Below, one piece after another: positions 11,657 to 22,890 of a DNA stretch of 64,000 nucleotides. How positions within the stretch are numbered: the first letter of the stretch is position 1; every line of letters begins with the position of its first letter. Origin of the DNA: Andrena cerasifolii. Lineage: Eukaryota; Arthropoda; Insecta; Hymenoptera; Andrenidae. Both the position numbers and the translations under genes were made by a program. The notes below the pieces were generated by a model, which saw only the letters and a program-made list of their open reading frames with translations, was not told the DNA's origin and ran no database searches. The stretch spans positions 6,944,001-7,008,000 of the forward strand of contig NC_135123.1 in the NCBI RefSeq assembly GCF_050908995.1. The letters run 5' to 3'.

Positions 11657-12611
11657 CACAGTGGGGAAATTTTGCGATTTTATGGTCAAAACCACATAAT
11701 TTTGAAGTTGACAAAATAAATGCAAATGTCAATTGATGAACTAATATGAGCATCAAATGCCTCCAATTGCACTGTTAAATGTTTTAATACACAGCTCGTG
11801 TAGACTCTCAAATATTTATGTTCATGCGAGGTTAGAACGATCGCAAAGAATTAATCTAGATTTTCGAGTTACTTTAAACTTTTATATTGTATTATCCAAA
11901 GTTCCGAAAATAATTTCAAGGCATGGATTCAATACCAGACGGTGCGTAACATATCTTTTTGTCCTCAAAATAATTATGTTTCGGGTTTTAACACGCAGTT
12001 TATTGAAATAATTATTTTTAGAAATAACCTTGTCATATAAGTATCAATTTTCATTACATAAAATACTTATAAATTCCATAATATCCTGCAATGATTTTCA
12101 TTCCTATTTTACGTTCAACTATTTTCATTCTATAAATGCAATTATTAATTGCTAATAGTTGCTAATCTTGTAATTATATGAATTTTTTTAAACACGACAC
12201 AGTGTGTCTTGTATTGCATACGACATAACTGTGACCGAGTTTCTATTCTTTTTTAAACGATTTAATTCAGCTTTGATCCTCTGTTTGATTGTCTGTATTA
12301 ATGGATTTCGTGTTATTTTACAAATAATATCAAGTGATTACGCAGTAGATGTTAAAAAATTTCAAATATCAGTTGTAGAAACGGCAAAATTATTTGTTGC
12401 ATTATATCCTTGGTACATGAAGCCTACTACTGTACACAAAATTTTAATTCATGGTCCTCGCATAATCGAAAATGCTGTCCTTCTTTTCTTCTCAGGTTTT
12501 GTCCACGAAGATGGATATAGTTCTTCAATCGACATTTGCATTAATTTTGTCAAATTGAAAATTTTCATTTTTATGATTTTGGCCATAAAATCGCAGAATT
12601 TCCCCACTGTG
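11657..12611. mobile_element. Transib element, internally deleted, keeps transposase fragment
   Basis: Inverted ends start CACAGTGGGGAAATTTTGCG, which includes the exact heptamer CACAGTG. They are flanked by CGCCG (11652-11656) and CGCCT (12612-12616), a 5-bp duplication with one mismatch matching the CGNCG preference of Transib. About half the sequence is shared in inverted orientation with 6843-7377. The rest includes the transposase remnant at 12333-12515. Confidence 0.88.
12333..12515 (+). pseudogene. Transib transposase fragment (RAG1-related)
   Basis: An open stretch encodes SDYAVDVKKFQISVVETAKL, FVALYPWYMKP, then TTVHKILIHGPRIIENAVLL. The pattern tak-Lf..LYpWy...TvHKiLiHG..iI is that of the C-terminal catalytic region of Transib transposases, the relatives of the RAG1 recombinase core (recalled from the family, not searched). 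The conserved block expected after it (GQLSEEA..., containing a catalytic acidic residue in RAG1) is missing or replaced by terminal-repeat-proximal DNA. It has no proper start and cannot be functional. Confidence 0.75.
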
Positions 12612-12616
12612 CGCCT

Positions 12617-14600
12617 CGACCACCTATGGGCTTCCCATAAATTTTCCATCGCCGCAGAACCCACCCCTTCGCCCGCCGCTCCACCTTTTTCCCTTGGCGT
12701 ACATGTTTAAAGGAGGAATCTAGTCCTCGGGGGCTCTCGAGGACGCGGCTCCGGATTTATGGAGGAGCTTCCGAGGCTTCTTTCCGCGGCTAATTTATGT
12801 AACCTAGTCGCAGACTGGGTTTTCTTCGGTTGAAGATTCCCTCGATGCTTGATGTGTGCCAATGCGTATGTACAAAAATCTTTGGGAGAATATTTGTGAA
12901 AAGCAAGAAAGGCATGGATAAATCATACGGCGTAGAAGGAGAGCTTCGAGGGCAGGGGGCGATGGAATTGTTCGGGAAGAAGGTTCCTAGCGATGCCGAG
13001 GATTCTCATGGCTCGCTGGTACCCAGCGAGTGTTTCCTGCAGCGGACATGTGAGATTCTCCAGGAGGGTCCTCCGAAACTTTTTCCAAAGCGTCACAGAT
13101 CGCTGCCCCCGCAGGCGAGGGCTCTCAACCCCCTCGCTGGGCGGTGGAAAATTTCCGCGTCACGGAGGCTCATTTCCCTGGCTAATTCCCGTGACACGCG
13201 TTACACCGCGTGTGCACGATTTTGATAGGATAAGCGCGCGTAAACACGGGGCCAAACAGAGTCGCGACAGGAGGAGAGCGGCGAAACGAGGCGGCCTGGC
13301 AGCCGAAAAACCGAATCGATAGGCGCATAGCCCCCGATGCACACACGTGTGCACGGGACCATCCTCCTCCGGTGCACGTGCACAGCGTTGTACGTGTCTG
13401 CGAGGGAAATCGCTATAGATCACACATACAGCCTCTGTACACTTACGGGGTTGGCCTGAATTTAACCTCTCCGCCGCCCCTGCCCCGCCGACCGCCTCCA
13501 ACCCCTTTGAATGCTAGAAGCAGGGAAGAGGGAACGTTCTATCAAAGACATTTTTCCGAGCGCAATCTGTCTTCGACGGGGAGGGAACAGACGACGAAGA
13601 GTCTGGGGCCAATTGTCGATTACGTAGCGCGCGCGCGGAATTGCGTTTCATTCTCTTTATCGTTCTCTCGGTGCTCCCCGAACGGTCTGCCGTTATTTTA
13701 TCGTAATCCAGCGAGGGTCTGAGGATGAGCTGCATAGGCGTGTCTTGAGGTGTGTATGGTTTGCGCTGGATTTTGTTGGCGGTGTCCGGAGCTTGGGGTA
13801 GCAGCCCTTTCGGTGGGATTTAGGGAGGTCGAGTTTTCGATTCGCGGGATTTCGGGGCGTCCAGGGTTTTAGAGTGTCTAGGGTTTCGGCGGGTAGACTT
13901 TTCAACTGCCGTCTCTTAAGTCTCGTTGAATTTCCCGCGGTCGGTATAAGGCTAAAGGCTCGCGAACTGAAAGTTTTTCAATATTTCGACACTTTCCACT
14001 CGGACGAACGCTCGATTTCGTCCCCTTTCCGTATCGGAAATTACCGCGATTTTAGATCGACGCACCCGGTTCCAGGATGCTGGGTGCGATCTCCGGTTGT
14101 TTATAATATTCGGGCGCGCTCCGGTTCGGTGGGCGAAATGCTGGCGATTCTACGCGAAACAGCACGTGGCACGGGAAGTCGCGTGCACATGGCCGACCCA
14201 ACCTTGGTTCGTCGGCTGCCAAAGATTCGTAAACCCGTAATTCGGTACGTAGGGGGCTAACCTTGTTGATTTGGCGTACGCCAAGAAGCCTGGCCACGTG
14301 CTCACTCTCTCTCTCTCTCTTTCTCTCTCTCCGTATCCTAACACAAACGCGCCTCCTTTTGCTCGCCGTCTTCGAGTACCATGCGCCAGGAATCTTCGAC
14401 GCGGAGAACAATTTATCGGAGCGCCTCGCGTACGTACGCGTATTTTCCGGCGATTCGCGAAATTATTCGCTGCTCTGGCGATCCCTTTCTTTGTCCGCGG
14501 AGCAATTCCGTTAAGAGCTCGTGAGTCGATGCTATTTTACATGGGTCTTCCACCATGAATGAAGATATTTCAGGGAGAAGTCACGTATAAAGGATTTCCT
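12617..14600. other. GC-rich non-coding DNA with a CT microsatellite
   Basis: A (CT)n run lies at 14303-14331. No gene is recognised; overlapping frames on both strands have no recognisable motifs. Confidence 0.45.
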
Positions 14601-15933
14601 ATAAGGTGAATGTCCCAATTTCTGCTCATTTAAGGGGTTACGCCTAGTTAGCTTTCGAAAACGAACGCGATTTTCGAGAATTTTTTGTGGAATATCTACT
14701 GTATCTTTTATTACAACTATTCGTTTATGTTAAAAGTACATGTATGCAGCAACTCTCAGTAATTTTTTTTATAGAAAACATTAAAAAATGAACGAATAAC
14801 AGACATTCTTGCGAAAGCTGTGTTGATATCGGTGAGCAAGATATTTCGGAAACCACTGTATCGATTGGCTTAAACTTTTGCAGACTTCTTTTATATACCA
14901 AAGACTAGTAGATGAACGAAGGATTTTTTATTTTAACAAAAACTGTATTTTTAATTAACGAAAAGCGAATAATTCAGACATCGGAAAAGTGCGGTTTTGC
15001 GTCAAACGGCCACCATTTCCGCGAGAATGGCTGTTATTCGTTCATTTTTTAATGTTTCTCTATAACAAAATTACTGAGAGTTGCTACATATATGTACTTT
15101 TAAAATAAGCGAATAGTTGTAAAAAAATATACAGTAGATAATCCACAAAAAATTCCCGAATATCGCGTTCTTTTTCGAAAGCTGACTAGCCATAACCCCT
15201 TAAGAGGTTACTCGTCAGAAAGAAGGTCTACAAACTTTGTTTGTGTTCGAAATTTGCAGAGTAATTGATTAATTCTTTAATAATAAATCTACCAGTCGAA
15301 AACTATCTAAGAAAGATATTTCAAGATGTTTAACTACTAGTAATTTGTAATTAAATATAATGTTTTAAATGTCCGTAATTCTGCTTACATAACATGTTGC
15401 CTTTTCGGTTTAAAATAATTTACATCATACAGTAAACCATAAAATAATGATAAACAAAAAATAAAATGCCTTCGAATCGGAATAGAGGTTACAGCATATA
15501 TTGAATTGTGAGGTTGTATTGCTAAAATTTTGGTGAGTAGAAATGCGGACACGATGGTGATTAACTTGACCCTAAACCTAATCACCTGTTTTCTACTTAA
15601 AATAATCAAAAATAGTGCAAAACCTACATCCAGAGCATAATACGTTATCTGTTTTTGTTATTAAATAAGAACTTTTACTGCAAAAACTATTCTCAGCCCA
15701 ATTATTGAATACGAATAGTGACCCTGTTCCTTACCACAACCAGCTAAAACACGGTCGAAAAATAATGAGTCTCTCATTGCTTATGCTGCACTTTGATTAG
15801 CCCCAAGCTCGCGCAACACTCGCGTAAATGTTCAAGTAATTTAGAATTATTTTGTTGTAACTATAGCACAAACGTAACGCTTATAATAATAAGAAAAATA
15901 CGAAACGAGCAGAAATTGTGACATTCACCTTAT
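14601..15933. mobile_element. DNA transposon of unknown class with 31-bp inverted ends
   Basis: Left end 14601-14631 and the reverse complement of 15903-15933 match over 31 bases with two mismatches (ATAAGGTGAATGTC, then AATTTCTGCTC). A TTAA-type foldback sits at the inner edge of the left repeat (14634-15199). The flank AT/AT is the only possible target duplication, so the class is not assigned. A 74-codon minus-strand frame at 15385-15609 has no recognised motif. Confidence 0.65.
14634..15199. mobile_element. TTAA-flanked foldback element
   Basis: Perfect TTAA duplications at 14630-14633 and 15200-15203. Arms of about 190 bases are inverted: left GGGGTTACGCCTAGTTAGCT, right reverse complement GGGGTTATGGCTAGTCAGCT, each followed by a TTCGAAAA stretch. 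No coding capacity. It is inserted in the element at 14601-15933, so it is younger than its host. Confidence 0.85.
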
Positions 15934-16885
15934 CACTGTATCGGGCTGTCGATTATTGCACAGACCGTAAAGCTTTTTAATTCTCACATCCCGATTCTTT
16001 TCGCTTCACAAAGTGAAGGTAGTCGCACCAATCAGAAATTCTTTCCACGGACCTGAAGCAATTGAATTCGAAGGCACGACCAAGAAATTCATTAAGCCCC
16101 TCCGCGGAAGGTCCGTTAGAGTTAGTTGCACGGCGCCCCTCTAATTGTCAATTTCAAGGGTGCAACAGACACTCTCACCCCTCCGGGGAAAAGTCGCCCC
16201 CACGCAAATCGTTGCTCGTGTCTCCAATAACAATAACTTTCGCGAAGTAAGCACCCCGAAAAACGGCTCTCGAGGCGTCCATTAGGTCGCGATATAACGC
16301 GTCTCACCCTCGCGGCCTTTCTTTCACCCTCCGCCACCCGCGTCCGCACCCCCCGCGTTCCCTTCGCGGTCCAGCAGGCTGCGACAATTTGCCGCATAAC
16401 GATGCCTTCTTTCTTTTCGTAATTGAATCTAAATATTAAAACTCCCCCGGCCGGCTTTGGCGCCGGCATCCTTGATTTTTAGTTCCTTAACGCACCCCCG
16501 GCACCTCCTCTCCGCCTCCTTCCTCACCCCCCCGGAGCAGTGTCTGCCCCACACCACCGCGGAAAAGTTTCGAGACTCGACGGCCAGCGTCCTCGTTGCC
16601 CCTGGAATATCGTTTAGAGCCGAAATTACACCGTAATGCGTGTTAAAGGGCTGAGCTCGTTCAAAAACTTCCCCGCGGACTCGCCCCCTTCGTTTTTATG
16701 ACCTCTGCGTCGTTACGGGAGAAGGGGAATTGTTGGAATTGTTGGACGACCGCTGGACACACCCTGGTCTGTGTGTTGGTATAAAAAATTCTTCGCAGAC
16801 TTTTGGATAATAAAGTGATTTTCAAGGGTAGTTTCTACTCTTTAAATGGATCTCCTCGGTAGAAGGGATTCCTTTCTTAGACACT
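15934..16885. other. Non-coding DNA, nothing recognised
   Basis: GC-rich; no gene, terminal repeats or RNA gene seen. Confidence 0.45.
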
Positions 16886-16889
16886 TTAA

Positions 16890-17583
16890 AGGGTTAGGCC
16901 CTCTTGGACGGAGCTAAATTGCAGTCATTTTCGGATTTTTTTTTAGGAAGCTAATGAAATAAACAGAAAATTTAAGATGAAGACTGTTATTGTACAACTC
17001 TCGCCTGGAAAAATCATTTTTTTCCCCCAAAAAATGGCGGCGATAGAGCCGTGATACGCAAGATCTTGAGGAGCGACGTTTTCCACGGTGTTCAATTTCA
17101 CAGCTATACCGTTTGACCTCGAACAAAAAACCAAAAAGTTTTATTTTCTACGTGACTAAATCTATAGAAGTACGTAGCGGTTTTGCGACATCTTGAATAT
17201 ATTCTTTGCAATTGACACTTTTATAAAAAAAAATATGCACTTTTTCTCCCCATGGTCACCATTCCGAGACAAATTAATATTTCCCGATTTCCCTACGTAC
17301 TTCACTAGATTCAGGCATGCAGAAAATAAAACTTTTTGGTTTTTTGTTCTGGGTCAAACGGTATAGCCGTGAGATTGAACACCGTAAAAAACGTCGCTCT
17401 TCAAGATCTTGCGTATCACGGCTCTACCGCCGCCATTTTGTAGGGGAAAATAATACAATTTTTTCCGGCGAGAGTTGTACAATAACAGGCTTCGTATTAA
17501 ATTTTCTGCTTATTTCATTATCTTCCTAAAAAAAAATTCCTAAAATGACTGCAATTTTGCTCCGTCCAAGGTGGCTTAACCCC
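16890..17583. mobile_element. TTAA-flanked foldback element with about 290-bp arms
   Basis: TTAA at 16886-16889 and 17584-17587. Left end AGGGTTAGGCCCTCTTGGAC; right end reverse complement GGGGTTAAGCCACCTTGGAC. The arms stay inverted over about 290 bases (both contain a GATACGCAAGATCTTG stretch) around a short centre, so the whole element is almost a perfect palindrome. No coding capacity. Confidence 0.85.
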
Positions 17584-17587
17584 TTAA

Positions 17588-19153
17588 TGTGCTTCTGAAT
17601 CCTTTGGAAGTGACGTATATGCACGAACCAAAGGGTTGTTATTAATTTATCAAACAAAATGGAAGCTTCACGCGTCCACTTCCATCTAGATCCAAACCGA
17701 AAGCACCCACTGAAAGGAGAATCGAAGGAAAAGCCCACACCCCGCGTCGATCGCTGGGCTCTCAATTACGCAACCCCAATTAACCCCCTCTGAGCTTAGA
17801 CACGGAGTCTGCCCCCTTCGTCCATCCCACCCCCGCTGGTGGATAGGCGAAAACGAGCTGACCGTAGGCCGTTAGGCTAAAAATGCGGTCTGCGCTTTAT
17901 TTCCCGCGCTTGAAAATAGCCCGTGAGCCTCTTGCTGCGGCGTCGGGAGGGGTGGTGGGTGGCAGAGTAGGGGCCGGCAGACGATGGTGGGGCGACAGGA
18001 GAGACGGTGCCGAGCATTTTCGGAGTGGGGTCAGACCCCCACCTCTCGCGCGGGGGTGGCGAGGGTGGAGTGCATTTACGGTCGACACAGTCGCGCATAG
18101 AGACACGTACACACAGGTGCGCGCGTGTGTAGGAGAATGCACGCGGGGATTTTATACAGGGTGGCTCGATTCCATGTCTGCGTGATCGAGTTTTACCGTG
18201 GTCGTTGATTGGGGACGCTTTTAGGCTTCGAGAGGGTTCACAGTGAATCGTTAGAGGGGTAAATTGTTTCGCGATTGGTATCGAATGTGTTTTGGCTTGT
18301 TAAGGGGTATTACCGAGTCTTTCGCAAAGCCGAGGCTGGGGATCTTTGATGTAGGCACTGTCGAGCCCTTTCTATTTGCCTCGGACGTGATATCGTTATT
18401 CCTTTTAGCATATAAGCAGTTTGGGTAACAGTTAATTCCTTTCTTGTTCTTTAAATAGAAGAGGTATTTTCAAGAAATTCTCTTTACCCAAAAGCTTTCT
18501 ACTCTGCCCCCGATTTCTTGAACTCACCGTCGTCTGGCCTTTTAGCCCACTTCCTCAATGAACAGTGATTGTCCGGGATAAAGGGTGGAGGGTGGTAATT
18601 AGATGAGTGGAGGTTGTAGAAGTTGGAGGACTGCTCGGAGGCTGGGTCTGAGTTATCAGTGAATCTGAATTGCGATAGGGCCAAGAATTTAGATAAAGAG
18701 ATATGTCTCTGGCTCGCAAGAAGTTTCAAAGACTATTCGGATGCTCGAGAATTTGGGGATAAATTTGTGGCCTCTTTTATCTAAATAGTGATGGCTTTTG
18801 TTAAATCATTAAGGGAAGGTATTTAGAAGTACCGTTAAGATTCTCAACTCGAGTGATAATCACCCAAATAGCGAGGAAAACTGGACCACCTTGTATACAC
18901 GGCGCATGCACGCGTTCGCTAAATTCATTCGCGAGAAGAACGACCGTAATACGTAATTTCGGTGTGCGCGAATTCGAGGATGCGTTTAATGCAGCGGGCA
19001 CACGTACGAGCACGAACACGCGCCCCGCTGCAGGTGGAATTTTAAAAGGGCGCGCAAGCAAGGAAATGAAAAAGGAAACAGATGGAGAGAAATTGCGGAA
19101 TAATATTCAGGTTGGGTCTCGAGCGCACAGAGGAGTCTTTGACGCGGCAGCAA
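17588..19153. other. GC-rich non-coding DNA, nothing recognised
   Basis: Stop-poor GC-rich DNA with overlapping frames on both strands near 17877-18185. At 18300 a TTAAGGGGTATTACC string resembles the end of a TTAA element, but no partner end was found. Confidence 0.4.
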
Positions 19154-19298
19154 TTAACCCTCTAGTGCATAGATTTTTAATTCAGTTGGAAAAATTAGAC
19201 TAGTCTAATTCGAGGATGAAAAGACCGAATCCGATGTCTGTTTTCAATTTGGAGGAAGTCTGGACTCCCCAGGGTAGCCTTCTGGGTCACCGCCTTAA

Positions 19299-20307
19299 GG
19301 CGGTATCATGTAGCAAGTACAAAAATGTAGTGTTTTTTAATAAAATAAATACTTTATTTTTAATGAAAAACTATGAAAAAATATTCAAAAAAAATATAAA
19401 TTTATGATATAATAGCGAATTATTTTATCGTGCATTGTGAAATTTAACAAAGCACAGAAGAAGCGCGAGCAGCCATCGCGAGCCGGCCTAAGGTCGGTAT
19501 CAGATATATTGGCCAGTGAGTTCATTTTCGCGAGCAGCGATCGAGGAGAAATCAGCCACCACCATCTGACGATCGTGGATTTGTCAATTGGAGTTGCGTA
19601 GTCCCCGAAGGATCCGTATAGCTGTTATTTATTCTGAGCGTAATAGTTGTGTGCCTTACGAAGGTATGCGTAAAATATATCGAGAAAGAATCAATCTGCT
19701 GACCAATAAAACTCCTGAATTTTTTCGGAGCTTACGCACACCTATTCTGACGTATGTATTTCTACGCTAAGAACTCGGTGTGTCCTACACGTCAGGAGCT
19801 TGGCGCTATCCCCACCACTTCTGATTCACTCTTGTTCCGCGAAGACGAGAGCGAGATGCGCCGAGAGCGAGTCAGAAAACGTTGAGAAAAGGAGCACCGA
19901 GGTAGGTAAGCGGTATGGTGGGAGAATACCCCTCGCGAAACGCACCGGCCAATATATCTGATACCGATCTTAATCATGACTTCTTTATGTACATACCTTT
20001 TCTTATACAGATTAATTATATTTTACATCAGAAAACATAGCCTATATCCCTTCTTGTTGTTGAAGGATACTGTAGTTAAAATTTTGTAATAATTTGTTCA
20101 GTACATTTTGAGATTTTTGTTAGCATACAAACAAATGCTGTGGCTTTATTATAATAGTATGATATGATATATGTGTGTATATAGGTACCAAATTTCATGA
20201 ACAAAGAGCTAAAACGTGCACAAGTAAAATTTTCACGCATCAACTATTAGGGCGATAAACTAACACCCTAACTATAACTTAGGATGATCCGCTAACGTGA
20301 TACCGCC
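19299..20307. mobile_element. Nested TTAA element (middle)
   Basis: TTAA at 19295-19298 and 20308-20311; inverted ends GGCGGTATCATG and GGCGGTATCACG. It sits wholly inside 19158-20679. The flanking bases (CCGCC/GGCGG) are themselves palindromic with the ends, so subterminal repeats of the outer element are an alternative reading. Confidence 0.6.
19492..19969. mobile_element. Nested TTAA element (innermost)
   Basis: Inverted ends share CGGTATCAGATATATTGGCC: left GGTCGGTATCAG, right reverse complement GATCGGTATCAG. TTAA follows the right end (19970-19973); the left flank is CTAA (19488-19491), one change from TTAA. The ends are related to those of the middle element (GGCGGTATCA), suggesting one family inserted into its own kind. 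Confidence 0.6.
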
Positions 20308-20683
20308 TTAAGGCGGCTACCGGCCAAGCCTCACTTCACAGGTGTAAATTATTTTTTGCTTTCAAATCTTTATTCCATCCGATAGATCACTACACAAACT
20401 ACTTACCAATAATTTTCCTTTAGCTGTACGGTGTCGGGAAGTATTTTATATGATTTTTTTACTTTCACAAATAACTTTCGCAGCATGCTTAGCTAAAAAA
20501 TGCCAAACTAGATTTCTGTGAAATCGAAACGTCAGATTGGCATGTTTCTTAGGCGAATATATGTGGTGTGGCAATACTTTTAAGGCTGGCAACTGAGAAT
20601 TCTGAAAAAAAAAATTATAGGCGCCCAACTCCTGGATTAAACAGGTGCCCGCCTTAAGGCAGGCGTACGCGCTAGAGGGTTAA

Positions 20684-22139
20684 GTCGTCCAGGTCGATCG
20701 TCTATTCCAAGCGACTGATTGCCGCGAGCTCGTGGATGTAGCCGATGCACGTTGAGGCGAGGCCGCGAATAAACATTTCGCGGGACTCGCTGGCGATGGA
20801 GAGGGATTGGGAAACCCTGAGTTCGATTTCACTGAGATCTATGCTCTTCCAAAAGTATCTTAACGCTCTGCTTGCGTGGCCCCTCTTCCATATCCCGCGT
20901 CAGGTATGCGTCGTGTCACACGGCGTGTCATATATTCGCGGCACCCAAGCAAATCCGAAATAAATCGGCCGGCAGCTGTTGCCTCGGTGTTTCGGTCGCG
21001 CAGAGGTGTGCTTCCTCTCTCAGTCACTCCTCTGGATACGAAACGCACGCGTTTCGGGGGGGGGGGGCGGGGGTTGAAACTAAGCGGGGAATCGGACATC
21101 AAAGGTCTGGCTTGAAATGTGAGGCACTCTCAGCTCTCGATTCTTTCTTCTATTGATAGCTTAATACGCAAAAGTCGAGGCGCGCCGTTCAGCTCTGCGA
21201 GCAGTTGCGAGCGCGAAAGTTGGAGATGCTGAGTCTCGAAGTATTCGAGGAAATTCGGGGGCTAAAGCTCTCCACCCCTCTGTAACACCGTTGACTACGA
21301 GCCCAGAACCAGCGTCAGAAGCGATCTCAAAGCGATTGTTCCGCGGGCGGAGGAGGCATCCAAGCAGGGGCTCTGGAAATAAAAGTTTCCTTCGAGAGCA
21401 GGCGACAACCTGTTTCGCTTTGTTTCGGCCCCCGGTTTCCCTAGCTCCTCTGGCCCTGCCGTCCCGCAGGCGGATGGCAAGGGCTCGGCAGCTAGATGCA
21501 AAACGGAAATAGAAACGGCCGAGGCATCGATGCTCTTCCGCGTTCCAACAATCGCCCCGCGGGAGGACCAACTTTTCTTCCCCTTTTCTTTCTCCTCTCG
21601 CTCGTCCAGGACCGCGACGGAGGAGCGCCGGCTTTGTTTCTCGCGGATATTGCGATTGAGGACTCCCCCTTTACTTCCTCGGGATTACCCACGGGCCGGT
21701 GGCCCCCTTTTTAAGCCACTCTGCGCGCCACTTCCGTTTCGACGTCGTCCCCGCATTCTCGGAATGTTTGTGCCCGAAATAGCTGCAGCTTTTGTGAATC
21801 TGCTTCTCCTGGATCTCCACCCACGATCCACCTTCTGTCTCCCTTTCCTGGATCTTTCAAGGCTCCGATATTGTCGGGCGGCGTTTCTGGAAAATCTACC
21901 TTGCGCGCTACTTTTCCTGGTGACGGGGCTCCGTCGAGGAATCGATTCGGGGCTTACCCGAGAGGACTCCGAGGGATTGACGAGCGGTTCAGAAAAATAT
22001 TTGCTGGTTGGATTTAGCGATGGAGTCCTATCGAGGAGTTGCTGAAGGGGATTTAGGATTTAGGGAGAATCTAGAGACGCGGCAGCGTCTCGACGCCAAG
22101 TACATGAAAAGGCACCCTGTATATGTCGACTGTCGCTAT
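20684..22139. other. GC-rich non-coding DNA, nothing recognised
   Basis: A G run lies at about 21056-21067. Overlapping frames at 20872-22045 on both strands look compositional. Confidence 0.45.
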
Positions 22140-22890
22140 CGCTATCATTTACCCGTTGCACGGCTAATTCAACCTAACCTGAAACTTATTTCATTAATAT
22201 CTCATCACGCCTGCAATATTTTCTAAATTTAAAGGCATTTCTCTTATGTAAATCGCATATAAACTTTCGAATAAGACCAAATTCAATTAAATCGGTCCAC
22301 GCATAACAGAGATATCGTAATATCGTCTCATTTTTCTCCTGATTCTTCTTCTTCTTCTCCAGTAAAAATTTTCGTCAACATAATACGTATACGCGTTACA
22401 CGCACACCTTAAGCCAAAAAGAAACTAACACGTGTTTCGTTCGTCAATCGCTATCTTCAGTATGCAATCCACTCCAAATTTTGACAGCTTACCGTCAAGT
22501 TATAACCAAGTGATAAACGTGTTTTTACAAATATGTATCGTTGTACCATTGAATTGCAACCAAAATGCAGTCTCAAACACAAGGTAAGTTGCCGAAATTT
22601 GAATTGCGACATATTTGAATATCATCAAACTGTTTTTTATTTGTAACTAATCTGAGGATTTTATGTATATATATATATATAAGCACCTTCATATATATAT
22701 GTTGGAAAGCACCTTCATGTACTTGCAGCTCATTTTGATTTCACATCTTTCTTTACATTCTAATTATTATTAACTTTTATTCCTTTGTGATTTATATGAT
22801 TTCACGTACTTGGCGTAATTTGTTTTTACTTTTTTGAAGTTTTTTATGGGGACAGAGATATACTCATACTTCGCGTCTTATCATTCCACA
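22140..22890. other. AT-rich island without identified ends
   Basis: Base composition changes sharply from the GC-rich flanks, as at the window's transposons, but no terminal repeats or target duplications are visible. A (TA)n run lies at 22664-22681, and an AAGCACCTTCAT string is repeated at 22682 and 22708. An ATG in good insect start context followed by a consensus donor lies at 22565-22583. Confidence 0.5.

Larger units (their letters stand above)
19158..20679. mobile_element. piggyBac-like element, outermost of three nested TTAA elements
   Basis: TTAA at 19154-19157 and 20680-20683 flank inverted ends CCCTCTAGTGC (left) and CCCTCTAGCGC (right reverse complement). CCY-initial ends plus TTAA are typical of piggyBac transposons. 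No transposase is recognised. Two further TTAA-type elements lie inside. Confidence 0.78.

Noticed and set aside
18300..18316. TTAAGGGGTATTACC string like the end of a TTAA element
   Set aside because: No matching inverted end was found nearby, so no element can be defined.
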